DNA of 64,000 nucleotides from Thiomonas sp. FB-Cd. GTDB taxonomy: Bacteria > Pseudomonadota > Gammaproteobacteria > Burkholderiales > Burkholderiaceae_C. The notes under the pieces were generated by a model. It ran no database searches. It was not told where the DNA came from and saw only the letters and a program-made list of their open reading frames with translations. The DNA is taken from assembly GCF_000733775.1 (NCBI RefSeq), contig NZ_JPOE01000002.1:124001-188000 (forward strand), given 5' to 3'. Positions 54,268 to 63,962 of the stretch are shown here, piece by piece. Position 1 is the first letter of the stretch. Every line of letters starts with the position of its first letter. The position numbers were made by a program, and so were the translations under genes.

Positions 54268-56229
54268 CTATGACAGGGCGGGCATTTTTTCGTCCCGCGT
54301 TTGCGGGATCGACGTGTCCATAAATTGGCTGTGGAGAAGCATTGTTGACAGCACGCCGATGAAGGCCATGTTGTCGGCAAAGCCGATGGCGCGCCCGGCC
54401 CGGCATTTGGCAAACAGCTTATCTACCGCCTTGGGGTCGAAATAGCCGGCGTCGCTAATCGCCCTGGAGCTCATCAAATCGGCCACATAATCAACGGGCT
54501 CACCATTCTCGAAAAAACTCTGGCTGTCGGGCGCGCGGTAGGGCTGCTTTGTGCGGGTGCGGATCACCTCGGGAATGAGCCCGCGCACCGCGCGTTTGAG
54601 TAACCATTTTTCGGTCAGCCCCATGAGCTTGTAGCGCGGCGGCAACCGGTTGCCGAAGGCAATGAGCCGGTGGTCGAGGAACGGAAAACGCCCTTCGACA
54701 GAATGAGCCATGGCCATCCGGTCGCCCTGGGAGCACAGAAGGTAGCCACTCATCAGTGTGTGAGCCTCGATGTACTGATCTTGGGCCAACGGTTGCCAGC
54801 GCTGGAAATCCGGCGGGACCTGGGCCGCGATGGCGTGCAGTGCGCTCCAATCTCCCAGTTGCGCACGCACGTCGGGAGCAAGGAATTGCCAAGTGCGCTG
54901 CGTCGTGTTCCAGCGGGGCAGGTGGCCAAACCCTGGCTCGTCCAAATGTTCCGCACCGTCGGCAAAAAAGCGCTGTGCCAGCGTCCGGCTTGCCGCAGGG
55001 GAGTGACGCAGGTAGGGGTAGAGTCGTTCTAGCAGCGCCCCGCGCCAAGCCGATTGCGGCTTCCTGGCCATAAAGCGACGGACTCTTGCCTCCTTGAACA
55101 GGTCGTAGCCGCCGAACACTTCGTCGGCGCCCTCTCCGGTGAGGACCACCTTATAGCCGCTTGCACGGACATGCGCAGCCAGCAGCATCATGGGTACTGG
55201 GGCAGAGCGCAGGATGGGCGATTCCGCATGCCATACAGCTTGCGGCAGTGCTGCGGCAATATCCGCGCGCGTGCAGCGCAAGGTGGTGTGTTCACAGCCG
55301 AGGTGATCAACAAGGATGCGCTGCTCGGCGCTTTCATCGAACTCGGCGTCGTCGAAGGTGAGGGAAAAGGTGCGCAGGGGAGCGCCGGTAAACCGGCGCA
55401 CAAGGGTGGCGACGATCGCTGAATCAAGTCCACCGCTGAGATACGCCCCAACGGGCACATCGGCTCGCAGTTGTAGGCGCACGCTGTCAATCAGCAGCTC
55501 GCGCAGCGCCTCGGCTGCGTGGTCGGCGCTGGCATAGGGCTCGACCCCGGACTCGCAGGGAAAGCTCCAATCCCAATAGCGCCAAGTGCGTGAACCTCCC
55601 GCATCGACTGCCATGCACTCACCGGGGCCCAGGTTGGACACGCCTTCGAAGATGGTGTTTGCTGGCAACGGTGCCCAGGTCGTGAAAATCTCGCCAAGGC
55701 CCTGCGCGTTTAACCGGCGTGGTACGCCCGGTAGGGCGAACAACGCCTTCACTTCTGAGGCAAAGGCGAGCTGACTCCCTGTGCGCGTGAAAAACAGTGG
55801 GCGAATGCCTACACGGTCACGCGCCAAAAGTAGGCGCTGACGATTTGCATCCCACAGCGCAAAGGCGAATTGGCCGTTGAGGTGGTGCACGCAGGAATCC
55901 CCATACGCCAGATAGGCCTGCACGATAACCTCGGTGTCCGAGCGCGTGGCAAAGCGATGCCCATGCCGCTCCAACGATGCGCGCAGCTCCACATGATTAA
56001 AAATCTCTCCGTTGAAGCTCACCCAGACCGCACCGTCGGCACTGGACATGGGCTGTGCGCCGCCATCCAAATCAATGATTGAAAGGCGCGCATGGCCAAG
56101 CGCGACGGGTCCCTCGGCGTGAAAGCCCTGTGCATCCGGACCGCGGTGGCGCAGGCGGGCGATCATGCTGCGTACGCGCTCCAAATCGGGCGGGTGTCGG
56201 AAGTTCAGTAGGCCTGCGATGCCGCACAT
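54268..56229 (-). CDS. Glutamine-hydrolysing asparagine synthase-like amidotransferase (AsnB family)
   Basis: A 653-residue AsnB-family protein. Met-Cys at the N-terminus (MCGIAGLLNF) gives the class II glutaminase nucleophile Cys2, with RHRGPDAQG and SFNGEIFN. The synthetase domain has the PP-loop VPVGAYLSGGLDSAIVA and LTGEGADEVFGGYDLF. Family members in biosynthetic loci form amide bonds on other substrates. It is the first gene of a six-gene operon and lies 15 bases from the acyl ligase. Confidence 0.88.
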   Translation of the reverse strand: MCGIAGLLNFRHPPDLERVRSMIARLRHRGPDAQGFHAEGPVALGHARLSIIDLDGGAQPMSSADGAVWVSFNGEIFNHVELRASLERHGHRFATRSDTEVIVQAYLAYGDSCVHHLNGQFAFALWDANRQRLLLARDRVGIRPLFFTRTGSQLAFASEVKALFALPGVPRRLNAQGLGEIFTTWAPLPANTIFEGVSNLGPGECMAVDAGGSRTWRYWDWSFPCESGVEPYASADHAAEALRELLIDSVRLQLRADVPVGAYLSGGLDSAIVATLVRRFTGAPLRTFSLTFDDAEFDESAEQRILVDHLGCEHTTLRCTRADIAAALPQAVWHAESPILRSAPVPMMLLAAHVRASGYKVVLTGEGADEVFGGYDLFKEARVRRFMARKPQSAWRGALLERLYPYLRHSPAASRTLAQRFFADGAEHLDEPGFGHLPRWNTTQRTWQFLAPDVRAQLGDWSALHAIAAQVPPDFQRWQPLAQDQYIEAHTLMSGYLLCSQGDRMAMAHSVEGRFPFLDHRLIAFGNRLPPRYKLMGLTEKWLLKRAVRGLIPEVIRTRTKQPYRAPDSQSFFENGEPVDYVADLMSSRAISDAGYFDPKAVDKLFAKCRAGRAIGFADNMAFIGVLSTMLLHSQFMDTSIPQTRDEKMPALS

Positions 56230-56424
56230 TTGCGCGATGCTGTTGAAGGTGTGTAGGGTGATTTGCGCATCTTAGGGGCGTGGCTACGTCGCGACACCCC
56301 GCATTCAAGGTCTGACTGCAAAGTCTGGCCGATGCGTTTACCTTTGCTTACGATGCCAGCCCCTTGTCATGCGCGCACGCGGCCGCACAATCCAGGCATC
56401 ACTTTCTCACGCTGTGAAGGCACC

Positions 56425-56871
56425 ATGGATACCCAGACGATCGACCAGTTTTACCAGCAAGTGCAGGCACAGGATCAATCCATCGCGCAGGAACTGCAGG
56501 CCCTCGCAGGCAAGTTGCAGGCTGCGTCGCAAGGCGGCAACTCCGACGCACGCGAATGGCTGCTTGACCTGCGGGAGGTGGCGTTGACGGTCCAGGCCCA
56601 GCAGCAACAAATGACCCAGCTGCTTCAAGCCATTCACGCGATGTGGCAGAACCAGCAGACCCAGCTTCAGGCCATGCCAGCCGCTATGCAAGGTGGCTAC
56701 GTGCCGCAGGCGATGGGGCAGAATGCCGCCCCGCCGGCCTTTGGTCGGCCTGGTGGAACGGGGGGACTGATGGGTGCCCTCAGCGGTTTTCTCGGATCCG
56801 GCTTTGGCCAAGCCATGGAAATGGGTGCGGGAATCGGACTGGGCGAAGACCTTATCAACAAGCTGTTTTGA
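56425..56871 (+). CDS. Hypothetical coiled-coil, Gly-rich-tail protein
   Basis: A 148-residue protein I do not recognise. Residues 1-75 are Gln-rich and helical (QQVQAQDQSIAQELQALAGK; heptad-like). A Pro/Gly linker follows, and the C-terminus is glycine-rich and hydrophobic (GGLMGALSGFLGSGFGQAMEMGAGIGLGED). I start at the ATG at 56425 by the drop in coding character upstream. It faces the moeA gene. It could be a small membrane-associated or secreted assembly protein. Confidence 0.6.
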   Translation: MDTQTIDQFYQQVQAQDQSIAQELQALAGKLQAASQGGNSDAREWLLDLREVALTVQAQQQQMTQLLQAIHAMWQNQQTQLQAMPAAMQGGYVPQAMGQNAAPPAFGRPGGTGGLMGALSGFLGSGFGQAMEMGAGIGLGEDLINKLF

Positions 56872-56895
56872 CCGTGTTGTGCCACGTCGGCACAG

Positions 56896-58209
56896 TTACA
56901 CCAACCCCTCAAATGGCAGAAAGTCAACCATCTCGCCCGCTCGTACGCTGCCTTGATCGTGATGCAACACGAGGAATCCGTCGGCTTCGCTCATGGAGCG
57001 CAGAATTCCAGAGCCTTGGTCACCGGTGATGCGAGCGCTGTAGCGGCCGTCGGGCAGGGGGTGAATCACAGCGCGCTGGAATTCAGTTCGCCCGGGGCGC
57101 TTGCGCAAGTCGGCCTGTGCCACCACGGGTAGAAGCGGCAGACTTTTCGCCTTGGCGCCCATCATGTGAAGGAGAGCATCGCGAACGAAGTGATAGAACG
57201 TGACCATGACGGCCACTGGGTTTCCCGGAAGGCCGAAAAGCACCGCGTTATGGCCGCGGCTTGCGATGCGGCCAAAGGCCATTGGCCGGCCTGGGCGCAT
57301 GGCGATGCGCCAGAATGCCACATCACCAAGTTTGGCCATGATTTGCCGCATGTAATCGGCCTCGCCCACGCTCACCCCTCCGGAGGTGATCACGGCGTCC
57401 GCATTTTCGGTTGCGAGACGCAGCGCGCTTTCCAGTAATGCGGGATCATCCCGCACCACGCCCAAGTCAAGGACCTCGCATCCCAAACGCTGGAGCATGG
57501 CCCACAGGGTATAGCGGTTGCTGTCGTAAACGCTGCCGGGCTCCTGTGGCTGGCCTATGGAGCGCAACTCGTCGCCGCTTGACAGAAAGGCTACGCGAAG
57601 TCGGCGCCACACCATGACCTCCGCTTGGCCGAGCGAGGCAATGAGACCGATATCGGCCGGGCGCAGAAGCCTTCCGCTGGACACCGAAGGTTGACCGGCG
57701 CGAAGGTCCTCTCCCCGTTTGCGGGCGTTGTCACCTTGCTTGAGTACGCCTGGCGGAATATGCACCGCATCGCCGACGACTTGGCAAAATTCCTGAGGCA
57801 CGACGGTGTCACATCCACCCGGAAGCACGGCGCCGGTCATGATGCGAACACAGGTTCCGGCAGGCACAGCTCCCGTGAATTCGTGCCCTGCGAGCCCTTT
57901 GCCCACCACCCGCAGGACTGCGGCGCCATCGGCTCCGAGGTCGGCCCCGTGCAGCGCATAGCCGTCCATGCCCGAGTTGTCATGCGCAGGCACATCCATC
58001 GGAGCAACCACGTCCTCGGCCAACACGCGACCTAGGGCGGCGCGAAGATCCACGCGTTCGGCCACGCGCAAGGGCTGCACGAAGCGGCCGATAACTTCCT
58101 TTGCCATCGCTACGGGCAGGGCTTTGGGGTCGTAGCCGCCAACGCAACTGATGATTTGAGCAAGATCGGGTTCAAGGGCAGCGGCCGTGGGTGCGGAATC
58201 TTCGGTCAT
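56896..58209 (-). CDS. moeA: Molybdopterin molybdenumtransferase MoeA
   Basis: MoeA inserts molybdenum into adenylated molybdopterin. The 437-residue protein (ATG at 58209) has the family segments DVPAHDNSGMDGYALHG, RIMTGAVLPGGCDTVV, SGDELRSIGQ and ITSGGVSVGEADYM with MRPGRPMAFG. Together with mobA and moaA in the same stretch it completes part of the Moco pathway. Confidence 0.96.
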   Translation of the reverse strand: MTEDSAPTAAALEPDLAQIISCVGGYDPKALPVAMAKEVIGRFVQPLRVAERVDLRAALGRVLAEDVVAPMDVPAHDNSGMDGYALHGADLGADGAAVLRVVGKGLAGHEFTGAVPAGTCVRIMTGAVLPGGCDTVVPQEFCQVVGDAVHIPPGVLKQGDNARKRGEDLRAGQPSVSSGRLLRPADIGLIASLGQAEVMVWRRLRVAFLSSGDELRSIGQPQEPGSVYDSNRYTLWAMLQRLGCEVLDLGVVRDDPALLESALRLATENADAVITSGGVSVGEADYMRQIMAKLGDVAFWRIAMRPGRPMAFGRIASRGHNAVLFGLPGNPVAVMVTFYHFVRDALLHMMGAKAKSLPLLPVVAQADLRKRPGRTEFQRAVIHPLPDGRYSARITGDQGSGILRSMSEADGFLVLHHDQGSVRAGEMVDFLPFEGLV

Positions 58210-58219
58210 GGCGTTCGGC

Positions 58220-58843
58220 TCAGCGGGTCGCACCACGCGTGGGGAGCGTTGTCTGTTCCAAGGCGCGTAGCTCGGATATCGAGTTGACGTTTTCGAATGC
58301 TTCAGTGTCATCAAAATCGACCTGGACTGTGCGCAGGGTGGCGGTCCAGGCATCGATCTTCCTGCCGCCGGTATCGAGAAACGCAGTCAGATTCTCGAGG
58401 AGCGCCGCTTGCAATAGGCAGAACACCGGCTGCGTGCGCCCGCCGGCGCGTGCCATGGCGACCTGGGCCGAGGCAGCATTGAGGCCGTTGGCAAGGCCAC
58501 GCGCGAGGCTCATCGGAAATTGTGGGCAATCGCAAGGCACGGTGAGCAAATAAGGCGTTTCACAGTGGGCAAGACCAGTAGAGAAACCAGCCAGCGGGCC
58601 CGCATACTCGCCCGGGTCCGCGTCGGGCCAGACCGGTACGCCGAAGGCTTCGTAGGCGGCAAGGTTGCGGTTGGCGTTAATCAGCACCGTGCCCACTTGC
58701 GGTTGCAGACGCAGCAGCGCATGCATCGCCAGCGGTAGTCCACGAAACGGCTGCAGCCCCTTGTCTTGGCCGCCCATGCGCGATCCGCGGCCGCCAGCGA
58801 GGATGAGACCAGTGATGGATGTCGGGGCGATCGGATCGGTCAT
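58220..58843 (-). CDS. mobA: Molybdenum cofactor guanylyltransferase MobA
   Basis: MobA attaches GMP to Moco to give the bis-MGD form used by formate dehydrogenases and nitrate reductases. The 207-residue protein has the nucleotidyltransferase signature ILAGGRGSRMGGQDKGL and VWPDADPGEYAGPLAGF, with VPCDCPQFP. It ends 10 bases before the moeA start. Confidence 0.93.
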   Translation of the reverse strand: MTDPIAPTSITGLILAGGRGSRMGGQDKGLQPFRGLPLAMHALLRLQPQVGTVLINANRNLAAYEAFGVPVWPDADPGEYAGPLAGFSTGLAHCETPYLLTVPCDCPQFPMSLARGLANGLNAASAQVAMARAGGRTQPVFCLLQAALLENLTAFLDTGGRKIDAWTATLRTVQVDFDDTEAFENVNSISELRALEQTTLPTRGATR

Positions 58844-58998
58844 GGTCGGCTCCGGGGCGGCGAACTGCGGCGCGGCTACGCGCTTCGCTGGCTATATTAC
58901 GTCGGTTCTCAAGCGCGGCCGGCTGGGCGGCGATCGGCTGAATCAGCGCACGACGTCTCTTGGGAACAAGCAATGCAAGTCGAAAGGCTCACGGCGTC

Positions 58999-59322
58999 TC
59001 AAGCAGCGGGCGGCCGCATGGAGTCTGCATAACGTGGGCGCGCCTTCATCAGTGTGACGATTAGGCAGCCCAAAGCCACGGTGAACACGAATGTGGCGTC
59101 GAATAGGGCCAACCCCACGGCCATCAGATCCACGACTTGCAGCGACTTTTCCTGGGCCATATCCAAGGGCCCGGGGGCCCGTGTCAGGTGCATCCACAAG
59201 GCGCCGAAGGCGGGCAGTATGACACCAGCAAAATAGGCTGGAATCAGCCAGCGGGCGATCACAACCTCCAAGCCCGGCAGCACGGGGCGGAAGGGGTCCC
59301 TGGAGTGTTCACGATTACTCAC
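58999..59322 (-). CDS. Small two-helix membrane protein between mobA and moaA
   Basis: A 107-residue protein with two to three membrane segments (WLIPAYFAGVILPAFGALWM, then LALFDATFVFTVALGCLIVTLM). It lies 37 bases after moaA and 155 bases before mobA on the same strand, so it may belong to the Moco operon. I recognise no family. Function unknown. Confidence 0.55.
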   Translation of the reverse strand: MSNREHSRDPFRPVLPGLEVVIARWLIPAYFAGVILPAFGALWMHLTRAPGPLDMAQEKSLQVVDLMAVGLALFDATFVFTVALGCLIVTLMKARPRYADSMRPPAA

Positions 59323-59358
59323 GGCAGTGCGATCAAAACCTGGTGGCTGGCGTGGGGG

Positions 59359-60495
59359 TCAGCCCCCGATGTAGGACATTTCCACCCGGCGTTCCCCCCG
59401 CAAGGCTTCGGCAGCAGGTGTGCCCCGCAATTCCGAATAGCGGTCTTCGCGCACGCCCCAGACCTGGGCCACAGCCGCCGCCAGATTCTCATCACTCACC
59501 GCGACGATCCCCTGGGCGGCGTCGCCGCGCAGAAGTGCCCGCAGGTCATGACCGTGCGTGGCAAACAGGCAAAGATAAAGTTTGCCCTCCATCGACAATC
59601 TGGCGCGGTTGCAATCGCGGCAGAATGCGTGGGTCACGCTGGAGATGGCGCCAATTTCCAGACTTCCGTCATCGAGCATCCACCGCTCGGCGGTTTCTCC
59701 CTGCACACTGGGATCCAGTGCATGCATGGGATGACGCGCAGCGATACGCGCAAGCACTTCGCTTGAAGGCAGCACTTGGTCCATACGCCAGTGGTTGGTG
59801 TTGCCCACGTCCATAAACTCGATGAAGCGCAGCACCACGCCCTTCGACCGGAAATGATCGACCATGGGCAGGATCTGGTCATCATTGACGCCGCGCTGCA
59901 CCACCATGTTGACCTTGACTGGGCGTAGCCCCGCGGCCTGAGCCGCGTCTATGCCGTCGAGAACCGCGCGCACAGGGAAGTCCATGTCATTCATGCGGCG
60001 AAAGACGGCATCATCCAGCGCGTCGAGACTGACCGTGATTCGGGAAAGCCCTGCCTGAGCCAGCGCCTGGGCCTTGCGAGCCAAGATGGAGCCGTTCGTG
60101 GTCATCGTCAGCTCCACGGGACTGCCACCCGGTGTGCGGATTTTCGCCAGCATTGCGACCAAATCCTCCACGCCCCTGCGCAACAGAGGCTCGCCTCCTG
60201 TGATGCGCAGCTTGCGCACTCCAAGATTCACGAAGATACGGGCGAGCCGGTCGATTTCCTCGAAACGCAGAAGCTCCGCGTGGCGCAGGAACTCATAGTG
60301 CGCGCTAAACACGTCCTTCGGCATGCAGTAGGTGCAGCGAAAGTTGCAGCGGTCTGTGATCGAGATGCGCAGGTCGTGTAACGGCCGCCCAAGTCTGTCG
60401 GCCAAAAGGCCCACGGGAGCCTTTTGATTCGCGGGTACGCGCGGTACGGTGGAGGCGTACCGATGGTCGAGGATGGGAATGGTGCGTTCGGACAT
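59359..60495 (-). CDS. moaA: GTP 3',8-cyclase MoaA
   Basis: A radical SAM enzyme starting molybdopterin synthesis, 378 residues (ATG at 60495). The N-terminal cluster is [10 protein letters not shown] and the C-terminal cluster cysteines are in [11 protein letters not shown] and LYLCLF. The C-terminus ends MSYIGG, with the paired glycines expected for MoaA. It is the upstream gene of the minus-strand Moco genes. Confidence 0.96.
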   Translation of the reverse strand: MSERTIPILDHRYASTVPRVPANQKAPVGLLADRLGRPLHDLRISITDRCNFRCTYCMPKDVFSAHYEFLRHAELLRFEEIDRLARIFVNLGVRKLRITGGEPLLRRGVEDLVAMLAKIRTPGGSPVELTMTTNGSILARKAQALAQAGLSRITVSLDALDDAVFRRMNDMDFPVRAVLDGIDAAQAAGLRPVKVNMVVQRGVNDDQILPMVDHFRSKGVVLRFIEFMDVGNTNHWRMDQVLPSSEVLARIAARHPMHALDPSVQGETAERWMLDDGSLEIGAISSVTHAFCRDCNRARLSMEGKLYLCLFATHGHDLRALLRGDAAQGIVAVSDENLAAAVAQVWGVREDRYSELRGTPAAEALRGERRVEMSYIGG

Positions 60496-60678
60496 GCTGC
60501 CATTATCGGCAAAGCGGAGCTTTGCGTGGGCATTCGGCATAAAAGCCGTACGAACGGCCGGCGCGAACTTCGCGTGGCGGCGTTGTTGCGGCGCCGCATC
60601 GCTCGTACCATGCACAGGATCGATCGCATTGCCGCCCATTCTCCGGCGGCGATAGACGCTCAACGGGAGGCACGACGC

Positions 60679-61461
60679 ATGGCTTACACAATCGACTTAT
60701 CAGGCCGGGTGGCCTTGGTCACGGGCGCATCCAGCGGCCTAGGTTGGCAATTTGCCCGCGCTTTGGCGCAGGCCGGCGCCGGCGTGGTGCTGGCGGCGCG
60801 GCGCACGGAGAGGTTGAAGGAGTTGCGCGCGCGTATCGAGGCCGAAGGCGGCGACGCTCACGTCGTACGGCTTGACGTGACGGATATCGCCAGCATCGGA
60901 TCGGCCGTGGCGCACGCGGAGACCGAGATGGGCAACATCGACATTTTGGTCAACAACTCAGGCATGTCGGTGGCTCGCAAACTGACCGACATCACGCCGG
61001 ACGACTACGACCGCATGTTCGATACCAATACGCGTGGGGCGTTCTTCGTCGCGCAGGAGATTGCCAAGCGCATGATCGCCCGCTCCCAGGGGGCTGCGCC
61101 TGGCACTTGGGCCGGGGGGCGCATCATCAACGTCGCCTCCATGGCGGGGCTGCGAGTGCTGCCGCAGATCGGCGTGTACGCGATGACCAAGGCCGCGGTG
61201 GTGCACATGACGCGCGCGATGGCTCTGGAATGGGGGCGTTTCGGCATCAACACCAACGCCATTTGCCCCGGGTACATCGACACCGAGATCAACCACAGCC
61301 ATTGGCAGACCGACGCTGGCCAGAAGTTGATCCAGATGCTGCCGCGCAAGCGCGTGGGCAAACCCGAAGACCTCGACGCCGTGCTCTTGATGCTGGCCAG
61401 CGGGCAGAGTGACTTCGTTAACGGCGCGGTGATTGCTGCCGACGATGGCTTCGGTGCTTGA
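60679..61461 (+). CDS. Short-chain dehydrogenase/reductase
   Basis: A 260-residue classical SDR. NAD(P)-binding [15 protein letters not shown], catalytic Ser in NVASMAGL and YAMTK (Tyr-x-x-x-Lys). The start at 60679 follows a GGGAGG site. Next to a thioesterase and acetoacetyl-CoA synthetase, it may act on hydroxyacyl-CoA or a polyester-related intermediate. Specific substrate is unclear. Confidence 0.93.
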   Translation: MAYTIDLSGRVALVTGASSGLGWQFARALAQAGAGVVLAARRTERLKELRARIEAEGGDAHVVRLDVTDIASIGSAVAHAETEMGNIDILVNNSGMSVARKLTDITPDDYDRMFDTNTRGAFFVAQEIAKRMIARSQGAAPGTWAGGRIINVASMAGLRVLPQIGVYAMTKAAVVHMTRAMALEWGRFGINTNAICPGYIDTEINHSHWQTDAGQKLIQMLPRKRVGKPEDLDAVLLMLASGQSDFVNGAVIAADDGFGA

Positions 61462-61480
61462 GGCTTGGTGGAGCGACTTC

Positions 61481-61903
61481 ATGCGCCTAACCCTGCCCGA
61501 ACACAAAAAGTGGGTCTTCGAGGCCACCGTTCCCATCCGCTGGGGCGACATGGACGCGATGGGCCACGTCAATAACACCGTGTACTTCCGCTACATGGAG
61601 ATCGCCCGCCTGGATTGGTTGACCAGCCTAAGCTTGGGGGCGGCTCCGCAAGGGCAGGGACCAGTCGTGGTCAACGCTTTTTGCAACTTCCATCAAGAGT
61701 TGCGCCACCCAGGCAATGTTGCTGTGCGCATGTTTGTGGCCAACGCCGGGCGTAGCAGCTTTGACACGTATTACGAGCTTCGGCGCAGCGACGATCTCGC
61801 AACCGTGTACGCCAGTGGCGGCGCCAAAACGGTGTGGATTGATTACGCCCTTCGAAAAGGCGCACCACTTCCCGATTCACTGCGACGTCTGATCGCGGAT
61901 TGA
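61481..61903 (+). CDS. 4-hydroxybenzoyl-CoA-type thioesterase (hotdog fold)
   Basis: A 140-residue hotdog-fold thioesterase with the RWGDMDAMGHVNNTVYFRYME motif of the 4HBT family. I choose the ATG at 61481, preceded by GGTGGAG; an ATG at 61445 would overlap the SDR end. It sits between the SDR and the acetoacetyl-CoA synthetase genes. Confidence 0.88.
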   Translation: MRLTLPEHKKWVFEATVPIRWGDMDAMGHVNNTVYFRYMEIARLDWLTSLSLGAAPQGQGPVVVNAFCNFHQELRHPGNVAVRMFVANAGRSSFDTYYELRRSDDLATVYASGGAKTVWIDYALRKGAPLPDSLRRLIAD

Positions 61904-61922
61904 CACCCATTCGGAGACCCAC

Positions 61923-63962
61923 ATGAATCCATCGGCCAGCAAGCAGCCCGCAGAGTTCGTGGAGATGAACGAGCCGCTTTGGAGGCCCGGCCCCGAGCGC
62001 ATCGCATTCGCTCATGTCACGGCGTTTCGCGATTTTGTGAACAGACGCCACGGGTTGCAACTTGCAGACTATGAAGCGTTGTGGCAATGGTCCACCTCTA
62101 ATCTGGGGGATTTCTGGGCTGCTGTGTGGGACACATCCGATGTCGTTGCCGAGACCCGCGGCGACCCGGTTTATGTGTCTGCGGCCAGCATGCCGGATGC
62201 GCGCTTTTTTCCCAACGCACGTTTGAACTTCGCACAGAATCTGCTACGCCGGCGTGACGACATGCCGGCCCTGCTTTTCTGGGGCGAGGACAAGGTGCGG
62301 CGTGAAATGACCTGGCGCCAGCTGCATGATGAAGTCTCGCGGATGCAGCAGTGGTTGGCCGGCCAGGGTGTGGGCCCCGGTGACCGAGTGGCAGCCTACC
62401 TGCCTAACATGCCCGAGGCTGTCATTACCATGCTCGCGGCTTCTTCGCTCGGGGCAGTATTCACTTCCGCTTCCCCCGACTTTGGTGCGCAAGGTCTATT
62501 GGACCGCTTCGGCCAGGTCCAACCGAAGGTGCTGGTGGCCTGCGATGGCTACTTTTATGGCGGCAAGACCGTGGATGTGCGAGACAAGCTCATGCAGGCC
62601 GTGCCGCAATTGACCAGCCTGAGCGCCGTGCTGGTCGTGCCTTATGTGGCTGCGGCACTCGACCTGCCGATCGATGTGTCGGCGGTGCCCAAGGCACAAA
62701 CATGGAACCAAGCGCTGGCGCCGCTCGTAGCGGCGGAAGTTCTATTCGTGCAACTGCCCTTCGATCACCCTCTGTACATTCTTTACTCGAGTGGCACCAC
62801 GGGCGTTCCCAAGTGCATCGTCCACCGCGCCGGTGGGGTCCTGCTCAAGCATCTCAGCGAAATGCGTCTGCATGCTGACGTGCATGCGGGCGACCGGGTT
62901 TTCTACTTCACCACCTGCGGTTGGATGATGTGGAACTGGCTGGTCTCGGCTCTCACCCAGAGCGCCACGCTTTGTCTGTACGACGGCTCGCCCTTTGCGG
63001 CGGAGGGCAACGTGCTCTTCGACTATGCGGATGCGGCCGGATTTACCCATTTCGGTACCTCGGCCAAGTACCTTGAGGCGCTGAACAAGGCATCCCTTTC
63101 CCCCGCGAAGACCCACAAGCTCGCAGCGCTGCGCAGTGTTTTTTCCACGGGCTCGCCTTTGGTGCCTGAAGGTTTCGACACGGTGTACGAACGCATCAAG
63201 CGCGATGTCTGCCTAAGTTCCATCTCTGGTGGCACTGATTTGGTGAGTTGCTTCACCTTCGGCACACCCACACATCCGGTGTGGCGCGGGGAAATCCAGG
63301 CAGCCGCGCTCGGTATGGCGGTGGCCGTCTACGGGGAAGATGGCAAACCCCTGCCTGAAGGTGAAAAAGGTGAGTTGGTGTGCACCCAGCCTTTCCCGAC
63401 CATGCCGCTTGGCTTTTTGGTCGACGGAAGTCTGGAGAAGGGTCGAAGCCGATACCTTGACGCCTATTTCACGCGCATGCCAGGGGTGTGGCACCACGGC
63501 GACTACATCCAGCGCACGGTCCACCAAGGCTACATCATTTATGGGCGGTCCGATGCGACGCTCAACCCCGGAGGGGTGCGTATCGGTACTGCAGAAATTT
63601 ACCGGCAGGTTGAAAAGCTTCCCGAAGTGATGGAGTCGCTGGTGATCGGCCAAAATTGGCCGCCCGGCACCTACAACGATGTGCGGGTGGTGCTGTTTGT
63701 CAGGTTGCGCGACGGACTCGTGCTTGATGACGCGCTGATCGAACGCATAAAGCAGACCATCCGCGTCAACACAACGCCTCGCCACGTTCCAGCGCGCGTC
63801 GTGCAGGTGCACGACATTCCGCGCACCAAGAGCAACAAGATCGTTGAACTTGCCGTGCGCAACCTGGTGCATGGAGAACCCGTGAAGAATCTCACCGCGC
63901 TGGCCAACCCGGAGGCGCTGGAAGAGTACCGGCAGATGAAGATCTCGCTTGAAGCCTCCTGA
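61923..63962 (+). CDS. Acetoacetyl-CoA synthetase
   Basis: A 679-residue AMP-forming synthetase of the acetoacetyl-CoA type. The N-terminal cap is LGDFWAAVWDT; adenylation motifs are ILYSSGTTGVPKCIVH, SSISGGTDLVSCF, and YGRSDATLNPGGVRIGTAEIY. The C-terminal catalytic lysine is in RTKSNKIVELAV. It activates acetoacetate to acetoacetyl-CoA and is encoded 19 bases after the thioesterase, suggesting a shared transcript. Confidence 0.93.
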   Translation: MNPSASKQPAEFVEMNEPLWRPGPERIAFAHVTAFRDFVNRRHGLQLADYEALWQWSTSNLGDFWAAVWDTSDVVAETRGDPVYVSAASMPDARFFPNARLNFAQNLLRRRDDMPALLFWGEDKVRREMTWRQLHDEVSRMQQWLAGQGVGPGDRVAAYLPNMPEAVITMLAASSLGAVFTSASPDFGAQGLLDRFGQVQPKVLVACDGYFYGGKTVDVRDKLMQAVPQLTSLSAVLVVPYVAAALDLPIDVSAVPKAQTWNQALAPLVAAEVLFVQLPFDHPLYILYSSGTTGVPKCIVHRAGGVLLKHLSEMRLHADVHAGDRVFYFTTCGWMMWNWLVSALTQSATLCLYDGSPFAAEGNVLFDYADAAGFTHFGTSAKYLEALNKASLSPAKTHKLAALRSVFSTGSPLVPEGFDTVYERIKRDVCLSSISGGTDLVSCFTFGTPTHPVWRGEIQAAALGMAVAVYGEDGKPLPEGEKGELVCTQPFPTMPLGFLVDGSLEKGRSRYLDAYFTRMPGVWHHGDYIQRTVHQGYIIYGRSDATLNPGGVRIGTAEIYRQVEKLPEVMESLVIGQNWPPGTYNDVRVVLFVRLRDGLVLDDALIERIKQTIRVNTTPRHVPARVVQVHDIPRTKSNKIVELAVRNLVHGEPVKNLTALANPEALEEYRQMKISLEAS

